64,000 bases of DNA from Chloracidobacterium sp. GTDB taxonomy: Bacteria; Acidobacteriota; Blastocatellia; Pyrinomonadales; Pyrinomonadaceae. Made by a program: the position numbers and the translations under genes. This document shows positions 25,451-34,276 of this stretch, in pieces (positions within the stretch are counted from its first letter, which is position 1; each line of letters starts with the position of its first letter). Location: NCBI GenBank assembly GCA_016715795.1, contig JADJXP010000001.1:186001-250000 (forward strand), in the 5' to 3' direction. The notes beneath the pieces are model-generated. The model had not been told where the DNA came from. It saw nothing but the letters and a program-made list of their open reading frames with translations, and searched no databases.

Positions 25451-25481
25451 CAAAAGAAAAAGCCGCGGAAAGCCGCGGCTT
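25451..25481 (-). terminator. Rho-independent terminator of hppA
   Basis: On the minus strand AAGCCGCGG, loop CTTT, CCGCGGCTT (25460-25481), followed by TTTTCTTTT. It lies 25 bases after the hppA stop codon. Confidence 0.85.
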
Positions 25482-25505
25482 CTCTCTAAATAGCTTCTAC
25501 GTGAT

Positions 25506-27635
25506 CTATCGCCCGATGCCGTAGATATACGGCGCGATGATGAGTGAGACGATGGACATCAGTTTAATGAGGATGTTCATCGATGGGCCTGATGTGTCCT
25601 TAAAAGGATCGCCGACGGTGTCGCCGGTAACCGAAGCTTTGTGGGGCTCCGAGCCTTTGAAGACGGTCTCGCCGTTGATCTCGACGCCTTTTTCGAATGA
25701 TTTCTTGGCGTTGTCCCAAGCGCCGCCGGCGTTGTTCTGAAAGATGCCCATCAGCACGCCAGAGACCGTAACGCCCGCGAGCAGTCCGCCGAGCACCTCG
25801 GGGCCGAATGTAAATCCAACCACGACCGGCGTGATCAGCGCGATGGCGCCGGGCATTATCATTTCGCGGATCGACGCCTTGGTCGATATCGCAACGCACT
25901 TTTCATACTCAGGCTGTGCCTCGTATTCCATGATGCCCGGTATCTCGCGAAACTGCCGCCGCACCTCCTGCACCATGTCCATTGCCGCACGGCCCACGGC
26001 CTGGATCGCCAGTGCTGAGAAGATGAACGGTATCATCCCGCCGATAAACAGGCCCGCGAGCACATTGGCCTTATAAATATCGATACGTTCGATGCCCGCG
26101 ATGCCGACAAAAGCAGCAAACAGTGCCAACGCCGTCAGCGCGGCCGATGCGATAGCAAAGCCTTTTCCGGTAGCAGCGGTTGTGTTTCCGACGGCGTCAA
26201 GGATGTCTGTTCGCTCACGAACTTCGGCGGGAAGCTGACTCATTTCGGCGATGCCGCCTGCGTTGTCGGCGATCGGCCCAAACGCATCGATAGCCAACTG
26301 CATCGCGGTCGTCGCCATCATACCGGCCGCCGCGATCGCCACGCCATAAAGCCCCGCAAAGTAATACGACGCGACGATCCCGCCGGCAAGCGTAATGACG
26401 GGAATGACCGTCGATTTCATCCCGACCGAGAGGCCGCCGATGATGTTTGTTGCGTGGCCGGTCGATGATTGCTGCACGATCGACATCACCGGCTTCTTGC
26501 CCATAGCCGTGTAATATTCAGTGACAAAGCTCATGATCGCTCCGACGACGCTGCCGACCACAATGGCCGCGAAAACACCGTTGCGTGTAAAGCCCGCACC
26601 TCGCGCCGAGTTTGCCCACGTCATCGTCTCGGGCAGCATCCACATCACGACGAAGTATGACGCGATCACCGTGAGGATGATCGAGGACCAGTTGCCGATG
26701 TTGAGGGCGTTCTGGACGCTAGATCTGTCATCGCTGATCCTGACGAAGAATGTTCCTATGATGGAAAAGATCAGCCCGAGCCCGCAGATGATCATCGGCA
26801 GCAGGATCGGCGACATGCCGCCCAGGCTGTCAGCCGCCTTGATCTCCTGGCCCAGCACCATCGTTGCGAGGATCGTCGCAACATATGAACCAAAAAGGTC
26901 GGCGCCCATGCCCGCAACGTCACCGACGTTGTCGCCCACGTTATCTGCGATGGTCGCCGGATTGCGAACGTCGTCCTCAGGAATGCCCGCCTCGACCTTG
27001 CCGACAAGGTCGGCACCGACGTCAGCAGCCTTTGTATAAATGCCGCCGCCGACACGTGAGAACAGCGCGATCGATTCCGCACCCAGCGAAAAGCCCGTCA
27101 GCACCTCGATGGCGGTCGAAACCTGTGTTGCACCAAGGCCCGCAAACATCGCCATAAATACAATGAACAGTCCGCCGAGGCCCAACACTGCGAGGCTCGC
27201 CACGCCGAGGCCCATCACCGTTCCGCCGGTGAATGAGACCTTCAGCGCCTGTTTCAGGCTTGTGCGAGCGGCCTGTGTTGTGCGGACGTTGGCCTTCGTC
27301 GCGACCTTCATGCCGATAAATCCGGCTGTGGCAGAGAACACAGCACCAATGACAAAGGCGACCGCGATCACCCAATGCGAATGTATCTGCCGCCCGCCGA
27401 TCTCATGGATCGTCCCCGAATATGCCAGCAACGCCGCCGTGATCACGACAAAAATGCTGAGCACTCGCCACTCGGCTTTGAGAAATGCCATCGCGCCATC
27501 CGCAATGTGCCCGGCAAGCTCCTGCATCGTCTTTTCGCCGGCGTCCTGACGGCCGACCCATGCCGATTTATAAGCCATCACCAGAAGGCCGATGATCCCA
27601 AATGCAGGCGCAAGATAAATAACGTAACTGTTCAT
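25506..27635 (-). CDS. hppA: Membrane-bound proton/sodium-translocating pyrophosphatase
   Basis: A 709-residue, about 16-helix pyrophosphatase that couples PPi hydrolysis to ion export. The pyrophosphate site is intact: DVGADLVGKVEAGIPEDD then NPATIADNVGDNVGD. In the segment GNTTAATGKGFAIASAAL the residue that distinguishes the two classes is alanine, not lysine, which by family knowledge indicates a K+-dependent enzyme; H+ versus Na+ transport cannot be told. It is monocistronic, with its own terminator at 25451-25481. Confidence 0.95.
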   Translation of the reverse strand: MNSYVIYLAPAFGIIGLLVMAYKSAWVGRQDAGEKTMQELAGHIADGAMAFLKAEWRVLSIFVVITAALLAYSGTIHEIGGRQIHSHWVIAVAFVIGAVFSATAGFIGMKVATKANVRTTQAARTSLKQALKVSFTGGTVMGLGVASLAVLGLGGLFIVFMAMFAGLGATQVSTAIEVLTGFSLGAESIALFSRVGGGIYTKAADVGADLVGKVEAGIPEDDVRNPATIADNVGDNVGDVAGMGADLFGSYVATILATMVLGQEIKAADSLGGMSPILLPMIICGLGLIFSIIGTFFVRISDDRSSVQNALNIGNWSSIILTVIASYFVVMWMLPETMTWANSARGAGFTRNGVFAAIVVGSVVGAIMSFVTEYYTAMGKKPVMSIVQQSSTGHATNIIGGLSVGMKSTVIPVITLAGGIVASYYFAGLYGVAIAAAGMMATTAMQLAIDAFGPIADNAGGIAEMSQLPAEVRERTDILDAVGNTTAATGKGFAIASAALTALALFAAFVGIAGIERIDIYKANVLAGLFIGGMIPFIFSALAIQAVGRAAMDMVQEVRRQFREIPGIMEYEAQPEYEKCVAISTKASIREMIMPGAIALITPVVVGFTFGPEVLGGLLAGVTVSGVLMGIFQNNAGGAWDNAKKSFEKGVEINGETVFKGSEPHKASVTGDTVGDPFKDTSGPSMNILIKLMSIVSLIIAPYIYGIGR

Positions 27636-27683
27636 ATGTTAGATACTGAGCTAAATCTCAAAATCATTGATTATAGGCATTTT

Positions 27684-27753
27684 CACCACAAAGGCACAAA
27701 GGGCACAAAGAAAAGATCGCCCTCATCTTTGTGTCCTTTGTGTCTTCGTGGTG
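27684..27753. repeat. 70-base inverted repeat between hppA and the beta-helix gene
   Basis: CACCACAAAGGCACAAAGGG (27684-27703) and its near-complement ending TCTTCGTGGTG (27743-27753) form a long imperfect stem, with a loop of about 14 bases around GATCGCCCTC. It lies 8 bases after the stop of the minus-strand gene at 27761 and could end its transcript. The same type of ACAAAG-rich inverted repeat is widespread in environmental bacterial genomes. Confidence 0.65.
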
Positions 27754-27760
27754 ATTCTTA

Positions 27761-29602
27761 TCAGTCACACCGCCACTGGCCCGCGACGCGTTTGGCGAAT
27801 GCTCCGTCGCCGCTGCCGCCCTGTGTGCAGATGCCGGATGAATTCTTCCGACAGTCCTTGCAATACAGGAATGCTCCGTCCTTGACCGGCGGCCTGACGC
27901 CCTGGCCGGCCGTCCATGCGGTGATGTCGCGGAAGGTGATATTTGGGTCAAACTGCATCAGGCCATTGCCGATCTCGACGTTGTAGCCAAAGAAATTTGG
28001 CCGCCCCTCGATCTTGTTTGGCCCTGTGTCCTCGCCAAATCTGCCTGTCTCAAACATCCGCCGCCCGCCAAACGGCCCCGGATTCGCGACGGTCCGTCCC
28101 TGTTCATCAGTACAGCGGCCGGGCAGCACCTGCGAATCGTAACAGTAACGGTCGCCGACCGAATTGATCGTCACGCTCGGCTCGGCATCGATCGTCTTGG
28201 CGAGATAAAAGTTCCCCGTCGAGTTGTAGTTAAACCGCCCGTTCAGATCTACCTTGTCGCCGAAAACGCTGCCGATCACGTTGACCATCATTGATGTGAT
28301 CGACCCGACCGGGCTTGTATAGATGCTCCGCTCGCTCCGCTCCGAGCCTGACGAAACGACCGTCAGCGACGTTCCCGTCACCATCGTCAGGAACGTCCCG
28401 CCGATATGTGTGCCATAGTTGTACCCACCGCCAAACGTCTGCTCGACCAGCACGATCCCTGCCTTTTGCAAGTAAATGCCGTCGCCCGGAGGATTTTGCT
28501 TTGAGTAGCTGAAGAATGAATTGCTGATCTTCCAGTCCGTATTGTAGGTATCTACCCAGATGCCGGTGCCGTTGTTGATGAACATGCCCTGATCGACCAG
28601 CACATAATCGAACTGCCACCCGCCGCAGTGCTGCTCGGCCGTGTTGCACCGCTCATCGTTCGCATTGTGGACGTAAATGCCCTTATCAAGATTTTGGAAC
28701 GTGACATTCTCTATCTTGATGCTCTGGCTCGTATTCGGTTCCTGCTGGCCCATTTGGCCTTTCATTATCCATTTACCGAGCCCCTCGATACCGTAATTGC
28801 CGCGGTTCTGCCGAGGCATCTCGCCAAAGAGTGCCGAATTGCCAAGCAGTTCCATATTCTGGACCGTGACATGATTAGTGCAGCCACCGATGCGAAAGAT
28901 CGTCTGGTTGTCATGCCTCAGTCTGAGCCGCGTCGATCCGCGTCGCGATGGCAGATTTGTCGTCGGGATCGACGCGTTCGCGCCGCTGCCCTGCAAGACG
29001 ATGCCCGACGGCAGCGTTATGGCCTGATAGCTCGGGTCGCGGCGATTGCCGTCGAGCGTACCGACAATATAATCACCGTCAGGAAAATACAGTGTCCCGC
29101 CCTGTCTGACCGCGATCACGGCGATGGCATTCCTGATCGTATTCGTCCAGTCTGCCGGATCCGAGAACACATATTGCGGCGTTGGCCCTGGTGTCCGTGT
29201 GACAGGACGAAAGTCCTTTACGTTGAAAAAGCCCGTGTCCTTCGTCGTCGGATACCACAGATACACGGTGCCGTTCCTCAGTTTTACGTCGTAGAATGGC
29301 TCCGGCCCCTCAAAGCACCACGATCCCGTCGTGTGATTGATGTTGAACGAATTCGTGCCCGACTTTGTCGCGCCGTCGCACGCCGTCAGCCCCGTTGCCG
29401 GTGTTCGCTGTTGGGTCCCGGCGATAAATACGTCCACAGAGTTACCGTTTCCCGCTGACGGCTGATACTTGACCGGACAAACACCTGTAATGTCCGCCTC
29501 AACGACGAGCGAATAACCATCGAACTTATTCTGAGCGTAACCGCTTGAAAATAGAACAAATAGGGCCGCAACAATGGCGATGGGCCGGAACACATTCTGC
29601 AT
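27761..29602 (-). CDS. Secreted right-handed beta-helix (pectate-lyase-like) protein
   Basis: The 613-residue product starts MQNVFRPIAIVAALFVLFSS, a signal peptide; the ATG at 29602 is preferred to the one at 29617 for that reason. A region with GGTLYFPDGDYIVGTLDGN (about 180-200) is characteristic of the pectate-lyase-3 type start of a beta-helix, and following segments (NHVTVQNMELLGN, SIKIENVTFQNLDKGIYVHN, NNGTGIWVDTYNTDWKISNS) show the regular beta-helix rungs with Asn ladders. It probably binds or cleaves polysaccharide; catalytic residues cannot be assigned. The C-terminal end has several cysteines (FLYCKDCRKNSSGICTQGG). Confidence 0.78.
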   Translation of the reverse strand: MQNVFRPIAIVAALFVLFSSGYAQNKFDGYSLVVEADITGVCPVKYQPSAGNGNSVDVFIAGTQQRTPATGLTACDGATKSGTNSFNINHTTGSWCFEGPEPFYDVKLRNGTVYLWYPTTKDTGFFNVKDFRPVTRTPGPTPQYVFSDPADWTNTIRNAIAVIAVRQGGTLYFPDGDYIVGTLDGNRRDPSYQAITLPSGIVLQGSGANASIPTTNLPSRRGSTRLRLRHDNQTIFRIGGCTNHVTVQNMELLGNSALFGEMPRQNRGNYGIEGLGKWIMKGQMGQQEPNTSQSIKIENVTFQNLDKGIYVHNANDERCNTAEQHCGGWQFDYVLVDQGMFINNGTGIWVDTYNTDWKISNSFFSYSKQNPPGDGIYLQKAGIVLVEQTFGGGYNYGTHIGGTFLTMVTGTSLTVVSSGSERSERSIYTSPVGSITSMMVNVIGSVFGDKVDLNGRFNYNSTGNFYLAKTIDAEPSVTINSVGDRYCYDSQVLPGRCTDEQGRTVANPGPFGGRRMFETGRFGEDTGPNKIEGRPNFFGYNVEIGNGLMQFDPNITFRDITAWTAGQGVRPPVKDGAFLYCKDCRKNSSGICTQGGSGDGAFAKRVAGQWRCD

Positions 29603-29659
29603 CTTGTAACTCAACACTCCTGCAAACTCGTTTCTGCTATACTAACGCAAATCTCACTC

Positions 29660-30058
29660 ATGGCCATTCACACCATCACGGTCGCGTCGTCCGCACGCGA
29701 AGAGATGATCGACATTACGTCGAAAATTGCGGAGTTGCTCGACGCGTCGGGAGACGGTATTTGCGTCGTGTTTACGCAGCACACAACCTGCGGCCTGACC
29801 ATCAACGAGAACGCAGATCCAGACGTCCAATCCGACATGCTGGGCTTTCTCCGGCGGCTGATCCCGCAGTCCGAGCCGAATTTCAAACATTTTGAGCACA
29901 ACTCCGACGCGCACATCAAATCATCCATTGTCGGCTCGAGCGTGACGATACCGTTCGAGAATGGTAAGCTCCTGCTCGGCCGCTGGCAGGGCGTTTACCT
30001 CTGCGATTTCGATGGGCCGCGTGAACGCAAGGCCGTTGCAAAAATTATCGTCTGTTAG
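29660..30058 (+). CDS. YjbQ/UPF0047 family protein
   Basis: A 132-residue member of UPF0047 (YjbQ), some of which have weak thiamine-phosphate synthase activity. Family motifs are clear: FTQHTTCGLTINENADPD, then HNSDAHIKSSIVG and LLLGRWQGVYLCDFDGPRER. The histidines and acidic residues of the putative metal site are present. Cellular role uncertain. It is divergent from the beta-helix gene. Confidence 0.92.
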   Translation: MAIHTITVASSAREEMIDITSKIAELLDASGDGICVVFTQHTTCGLTINENADPDVQSDMLGFLRRLIPQSEPNFKHFEHNSDAHIKSSIVGSSVTIPFENGKLLLGRWQGVYLCDFDGPRERKAVAKIIVC

Positions 30059-30328
30059 ATCAAATTACTTGCTATTTATGCAACATCCATGCCATAATGT
30101 CCAAACTCGGGTCAACATTTTGCAGTTCGATCAGAAATCTTTGCGGGACAGTGGGACAGATGAGGAAAAAACTAGCAAACCCAACAAATACAACAGTTAA
30201 ACCTGTCAGACCGTGTCCCAAAACTGTCCCAGCGTGGGACAGCCATCTCGGAGCCATTACGAACATGCGGGCTACTAATTTGGACCGCATATTGTGTATA
30301 ATTGCCTGCAACGAAAGGAGATATGTGT
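30059..30328. other. Intergenic region with TGGGACAG-type inverted motifs
   Basis: No gene is seen. GCGGGACAGTGGGACAG (30143-30159) and GTGTCCCA...CTGTCCCA, GTGGGACAG (30213-30242) are copies of one octamer in both directions. A ribosome-binding site AAGGAG (30315-30320) precedes the next gene. Confidence 0.5.
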
Positions 30329-30925
30329 ATGCCAACGACTGATCCGTTCGTCGATGCCTACATTGACAAGGCAGAGGATTTTGCAAAGCCGATCTTGCGG
30401 CACATCCGCAAGCTGGTGCACGACGTTTGTCCTCACGTGATCGAGACCAAAAAGTGGAGCTTTCCGCATTTTGATTACAAGGGCTTGCTGTGTTCGATGG
30501 CGTCATTCAAGCAGCACTGCGCATTCGGGTTTTGGAAGCAATCACTGATCGAGAACGGCAGCTTCCCGGAGAAGACCGCCATGGGCAGCTTTGGCCGCAT
30601 CACATCGCTTGCGGACCTTCCAGACGATAAGACGATGAAAGCGCTCATCCGCGAGGCCATGCGGCTCAACGACGAAGGGATCAAGGTCAAGAAACCAGCC
30701 AAGGAGAAAAAGCCGCTGGACGTGCCCGACGTTCTCCTCGAACAGCTCGCAAGCAACGAGAAGGCCGCCGAGACCTTTAACGCATTTCCGCCAAGCTGTA
30801 AGAAGGAATACATCGAGTGGATAACCGAGGCCAAGACCGAAGCCACCCGCGACAAACGCCTCGCCACGACCATCGAATGGCTCAGCGAAGGCAAACGGCG
30901 CAACTGGAAATACGAAAATTGTTAA
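30329..30925 (+). CDS. YdeI-like / DUF1801 protein
   Basis: A 198-residue protein, N-terminal DUF1801-type fold (residues 5-110: VDAYIDKAEDFAKPILRHIR; ETKKWSFPHFDY; CAFGFWKQSL) and a C-terminal YdeI/OmpD-associated-type helical segment (FNAFPPSCKKEYIEWITEAK, then RDKRLATTIEWLSEGKRRNW). The start at 30329 leaves 8 bases after AAGGAG; the ATG at 30323 is too close to it. Such proteins are linked by family reports to stress responses or peptide resistance but have no firm biochemical role. Confidence 0.85.
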   Translation: MPTTDPFVDAYIDKAEDFAKPILRHIRKLVHDVCPHVIETKKWSFPHFDYKGLLCSMASFKQHCAFGFWKQSLIENGSFPEKTAMGSFGRITSLADLPDDKTMKALIREAMRLNDEGIKVKKPAKEKKPLDVPDVLLEQLASNEKAAETFNAFPPSCKKEYIEWITEAKTEATRDKRLATTIEWLSEGKRRNWKYENC

Positions 30926-30932
30926 GGATTTG

Positions 30933-31002
30933 AACCGCTAAATATACGAAATCAACGAAACTAACCACGCTCCGTTTCGTCTATTTAGCGTTTTTCGCGG
31001 TT
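30933..31002. repeat. Inverted repeat before the HerA-like gene
   Basis: AACCGCTAAATATACGAAA (30933-30951) and TTTCGTCTATTTAGCG with CGCGGTT (30975-31002) are imperfect inverted copies. They lie between the YdeI-like stop and the next ATG, and may serve as a terminator-like hairpin or as an interspersed repeat. Confidence 0.55.
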
Positions 31003-31012
31003 AATTGATCTT

Positions 31013-32521
31013 ATGGCAGAACCAATACTTGTAGCAAAAAACACCGGAGCCGAGTTCTTTATGCTCCCGCAGATGTCCAACCGCCACGGCGTGATCACCG
31101 GCGCGACCGGCACGGGAAAGACCGTCACCCTGCAGCGCATCGCCGAGGGCTTTAGCATGCGCGGCGTGCCGGTCTTTATGGCCGACATCAAGGGCGACCT
31201 GACCGGCGTAACGCAGCCCGGCGGCGGCAATGCAAAGATCGACGCTCGCAACGAACTGCTCGGCATCACGCCGACATTCGAGGGCTTTCCCGCGACTGTT
31301 TGGGATGTCTTTGGCAAACAGGGCCATCCGCTGCGTGCGACCGTTAGCGAAATGGGGCCGCTGCTGCTGTCGCGGCTTCTGCAATTGAATGAAACGCAGG
31401 AAGGCGTGTTGACTATCGCCTTTAAGTGGGCCGATGACAACGGCCTGCTGCTGCTCGACCTCAAAGACCTGCAGGCGCTGATGACCGCCGTCGGCGAACA
31501 TGCTGACGAGCTCACGCTGCAATACGGCAACGTCTCGGCCGCATCGGTCGGCGCCATCCAGCGCGGCCTGCTCCAGATCGACGAACAGGGCGGCGACCTC
31601 TTCTTCGGCGAGCCGGCCGTGCGCCTTGAGGACTTTATGCAGACGCTCGGCGGCAAAGGCGTCCTCAACCTGCTCGCCGCCGACCAGCTCGTCCAGGCTC
31701 CCAAGCTGTATTCCACTTTCCTGCTCTGGCTGCTCTCAGAACTCTTCGAATCGCTCCCCGAGGCCGGCGATCTCGACAAGCCAAAGCTGGTCTTTTTCTT
31801 TGACGAGGCTCATCTGCTGTTTAATGACGCGCCGAATGCGCTTGTCGAAAAGGTCGAGCAGGTCGTGCGCCTGATCCGTTCAAAGGGCGTCGGCGTCTAT
31901 TTTGTGACGCAAAATCCTGCCGACATCCCCGAAAAGGTCCTCGCCCAACTCGGAAATCGCGTGCAGCACGCCCTGCGGGCATACACGCCGCAAGAGCAGA
32001 AAGGCGTTCGAGCCGCCGCGTCGTCGTTCCGAGTCAATCCAAAGATCGACACCGAGACCGTGATCACCGAACTTGGCGTCGGCGAAGTGTTGATCTCAAC
32101 GCTCGACGAAAAAGGCGTTCCGACCGTTGTCGATCGCGCCTTCGTCGTGCCGCCCGTCGGCCACATCGGCCCGATCACGCCCGAGCAGCGGCAGCAATTG
32201 GTCGCCAATTCGCTGGTCGCAGGCATCTACGACAATGCCAGCGACCGCGAATCGGCATTCGAACTGCTCAAGGTAAAAGCCGAGGCCCGACTCGCTGAGG
32301 AGCAGGCCGCCGCCCAAGCCGATGCTGAGGCCGAAGCCGCAGAAAAAGCTGCAAAAGAAGAGGCCCGTGCCTCACGCCCCACGGCCCGCCGCTCAGACAG
32401 CGTCGTCGAATCATTCGCCAAGAGCGCCGCCCGCTCCGTCGGCACAAACATCGGCCGCCAGATCGTCCGTGGTGTGCTCGGCAGCATCTTTGGCGGCAAG
32501 AGCAAGAGCAGTTGGTTCTGA
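31013..32521 (+). CDS. HerA-like ATPase (DUF853, YjgR type)
   Basis: A 502-residue P-loop ATPase of the HerA/FtsK superfamily. Walker A is GATGTGKTVT (about 29-38) and Walker B VFFFDEAHLLF (about 262). The DUF853 signature continues with VFMADIKGDLTG and FVTQNPADIPEKVLAQLGNR, a sensor-like arginine region. The C-terminal 70 residues are an Ala/Glu-rich coiled coil and a short basic tail ending SIFGGKSKSSWF. YjgR-type proteins are presumed DNA-acting ATPases; unlike HerA-NurA systems, no nuclease gene is adjacent. Confidence 0.9.
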   Translation: MAEPILVAKNTGAEFFMLPQMSNRHGVITGATGTGKTVTLQRIAEGFSMRGVPVFMADIKGDLTGVTQPGGGNAKIDARNELLGITPTFEGFPATVWDVFGKQGHPLRATVSEMGPLLLSRLLQLNETQEGVLTIAFKWADDNGLLLLDLKDLQALMTAVGEHADELTLQYGNVSAASVGAIQRGLLQIDEQGGDLFFGEPAVRLEDFMQTLGGKGVLNLLAADQLVQAPKLYSTFLLWLLSELFESLPEAGDLDKPKLVFFFDEAHLLFNDAPNALVEKVEQVVRLIRSKGVGVYFVTQNPADIPEKVLAQLGNRVQHALRAYTPQEQKGVRAAASSFRVNPKIDTETVITELGVGEVLISTLDEKGVPTVVDRAFVVPPVGHIGPITPEQRQQLVANSLVAGIYDNASDRESAFELLKVKAEARLAEEQAAAQADAEAEAAEKAAKEEARASRPTARRSDSVVESFAKSAARSVGTNIGRQIVRGVLGSIFGGKSKSSWF

Positions 32522-32629
32522 GAAGATCAAACCGGAGGCTCCGGCCTTTCACAACCAAACTCCTGAACGATCAGGATCATGGCCAGGGCACATTCTGTCT
32601 GGCATCGAGAAGCCCGGAGGAATAGGCTT

Positions 32630-34240
32630 ATGCCATCTACTATCAAGAAAGTCTTCAAGTGGTCCGGTATTGTGTTCGGTATCGTGGTACTCATCGCCAT
32701 CGGCCTCGGAATCTATATCTATACATTGATCCCAAAGCCGATCGGCGAAAAGCCCGTGCTCCAATCAGAGTTGTTCACGAAACCTGAGAGAGAACTTCCG
32801 GTTGCAGGCAAGTTTGTCTATAAATCGGCGACGGAGCTCGCGGCGATGATCAAGAACAAACAGGCGACCTCGGCCGAGATCGTTCAGGAACACATCAATT
32901 ACATCAAGAACAACAATTACAAGACGAATGCGTTTGTCTGGCTGTTCGAACAAGATGCTCTGGACGCCGCTAAAAAAGCCGACGAAAAGGTCGCAAAGGG
33001 CGAGCCGTTGCGACTGCTCGAAGGTATTCCGGTAAGCATCAAGGAAGAGTTTGCCGTCAAGGGCAAGCCGCATACCTGGAATGCCGAAATGTTTCAGGGC
33101 GTTATCGCTCCGAAAAATTCGGGCGTCGTCGATGCGATGATCAATGAGGGAGCGATCATTTTGGGCACAACGAATGTCCCCAAAATGCTCTTTGACGTTC
33201 AAACGATAGGCGAGATCTACCCGACCGCAAACAATCCGTATGACCTGACGCGAACGCCCGGCGGCAGTACGGGCGGCGGTGCTGCGACGGTCGCTTCGGG
33301 ATTTGTACCGATCACCATGGGCGGCGATTTTGGTGGAAGTATTCGCATACCGGCTGCCGATTGCGGTCTGTACGGTCTTAAGACGACCGACGGAGCCACA
33401 CCGGACTTTGGCGGTTCGCCGGGCGAACCGGGCGATCCGAAATACCACAGAATGATGGTTCCCGGACCGCTTGCGCGCACGGTTGACGATATCGATCTCG
33501 CATGGAACGCGATGATGAACAAATGGCCCGAGCAAAAGGCCAAAATGCTCGAGCCGAAAGGTGAACTGAAGGACTACAAGATCGCATACCTCGACGAATG
33601 GAAATTCGGCAGCGACAAGATGCTGGTGAGCAAAGACATCAAAGATGCTCTGGAGAAATTTACCGGAACGCTCAGCTCGAACAATGTTTCTGTGGCTAAT
33701 GACCAGCCTGCGGATTTTGACAAAATGGTGGCGATGCATCGATTGCTGACGATCTATGTAGCGTTCGAAAAAGTGCCATGGCTGTTTCGCCAGTTCGTCA
33801 TTCGGGATTTCAAGAGTGCGGATAATCACCGCATTGATATGGCAGAGGTTTACGACCGAATGTCCGACCTCGACCCGGCCAAATATGACGATATCCTAAA
33901 ACGGCACAACGCTCTGAGAGATCAAATGGAAGCGTTCCTTACTAAATACGACTTTCTGATCCTGCCCGTCGCATCAACGGTCGCTATCAAACACAACCCC
34001 GAACACACGCCGATCTCAGTTGACGGCACGAATATTGATTATTGGGACAATTTCTTGTATCCCGTCGTCTTTAACGCGACCGGCCATCCGTCACTAACAG
34101 TACCGCTCGGCTTAAATGCCGATGGCCTGCCGATCGCCGTCCAAATTGTTGGGCCGCTGAACTCCGAGAAACGATTGATCGCATTTGCGAAACTGATCGA
34201 ACCGCTTCACACCGGGCATGTAAAGCCTGGGGTTGAATAG
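32630..34240 (+). CDS. Membrane-anchored amidase (amidase-signature family)
   Basis: A 536-residue amidase. The ATG at 32630 follows GGAGG with good spacing and yields an N-terminal membrane anchor (SGIVFGIVVLIAIGLGIYIY). The Ser-cisSer-Lys triad can be located: lysine in GIPVSIKEEF, the cis-serine in TPGGSTGGGAATVASG and the nucleophile serine in GGDFGGSIRIPAADCG. It hydrolyses an amide of unknown identity, probably outside the cytoplasm given the anchor. Eukaryotic FAAH-like enzymes share the anchor-plus-amidase layout, which is a similarity only. Confidence 0.9.
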   Translation: MPSTIKKVFKWSGIVFGIVVLIAIGLGIYIYTLIPKPIGEKPVLQSELFTKPERELPVAGKFVYKSATELAAMIKNKQATSAEIVQEHINYIKNNNYKTNAFVWLFEQDALDAAKKADEKVAKGEPLRLLEGIPVSIKEEFAVKGKPHTWNAEMFQGVIAPKNSGVVDAMINEGAIILGTTNVPKMLFDVQTIGEIYPTANNPYDLTRTPGGSTGGGAATVASGFVPITMGGDFGGSIRIPAADCGLYGLKTTDGATPDFGGSPGEPGDPKYHRMMVPGPLARTVDDIDLAWNAMMNKWPEQKAKMLEPKGELKDYKIAYLDEWKFGSDKMLVSKDIKDALEKFTGTLSSNNVSVANDQPADFDKMVAMHRLLTIYVAFEKVPWLFRQFVIRDFKSADNHRIDMAEVYDRMSDLDPAKYDDILKRHNALRDQMEAFLTKYDFLILPVASTVAIKHNPEHTPISVDGTNIDYWDNFLYPVVFNATGHPSLTVPLGLNADGLPIAVQIVGPLNSEKRLIAFAKLIEPLHTGHVKPGVE

Positions 34241-34276
34241 GATGACCTCACACGAACATCAGCGGTGAGCAAGAAA

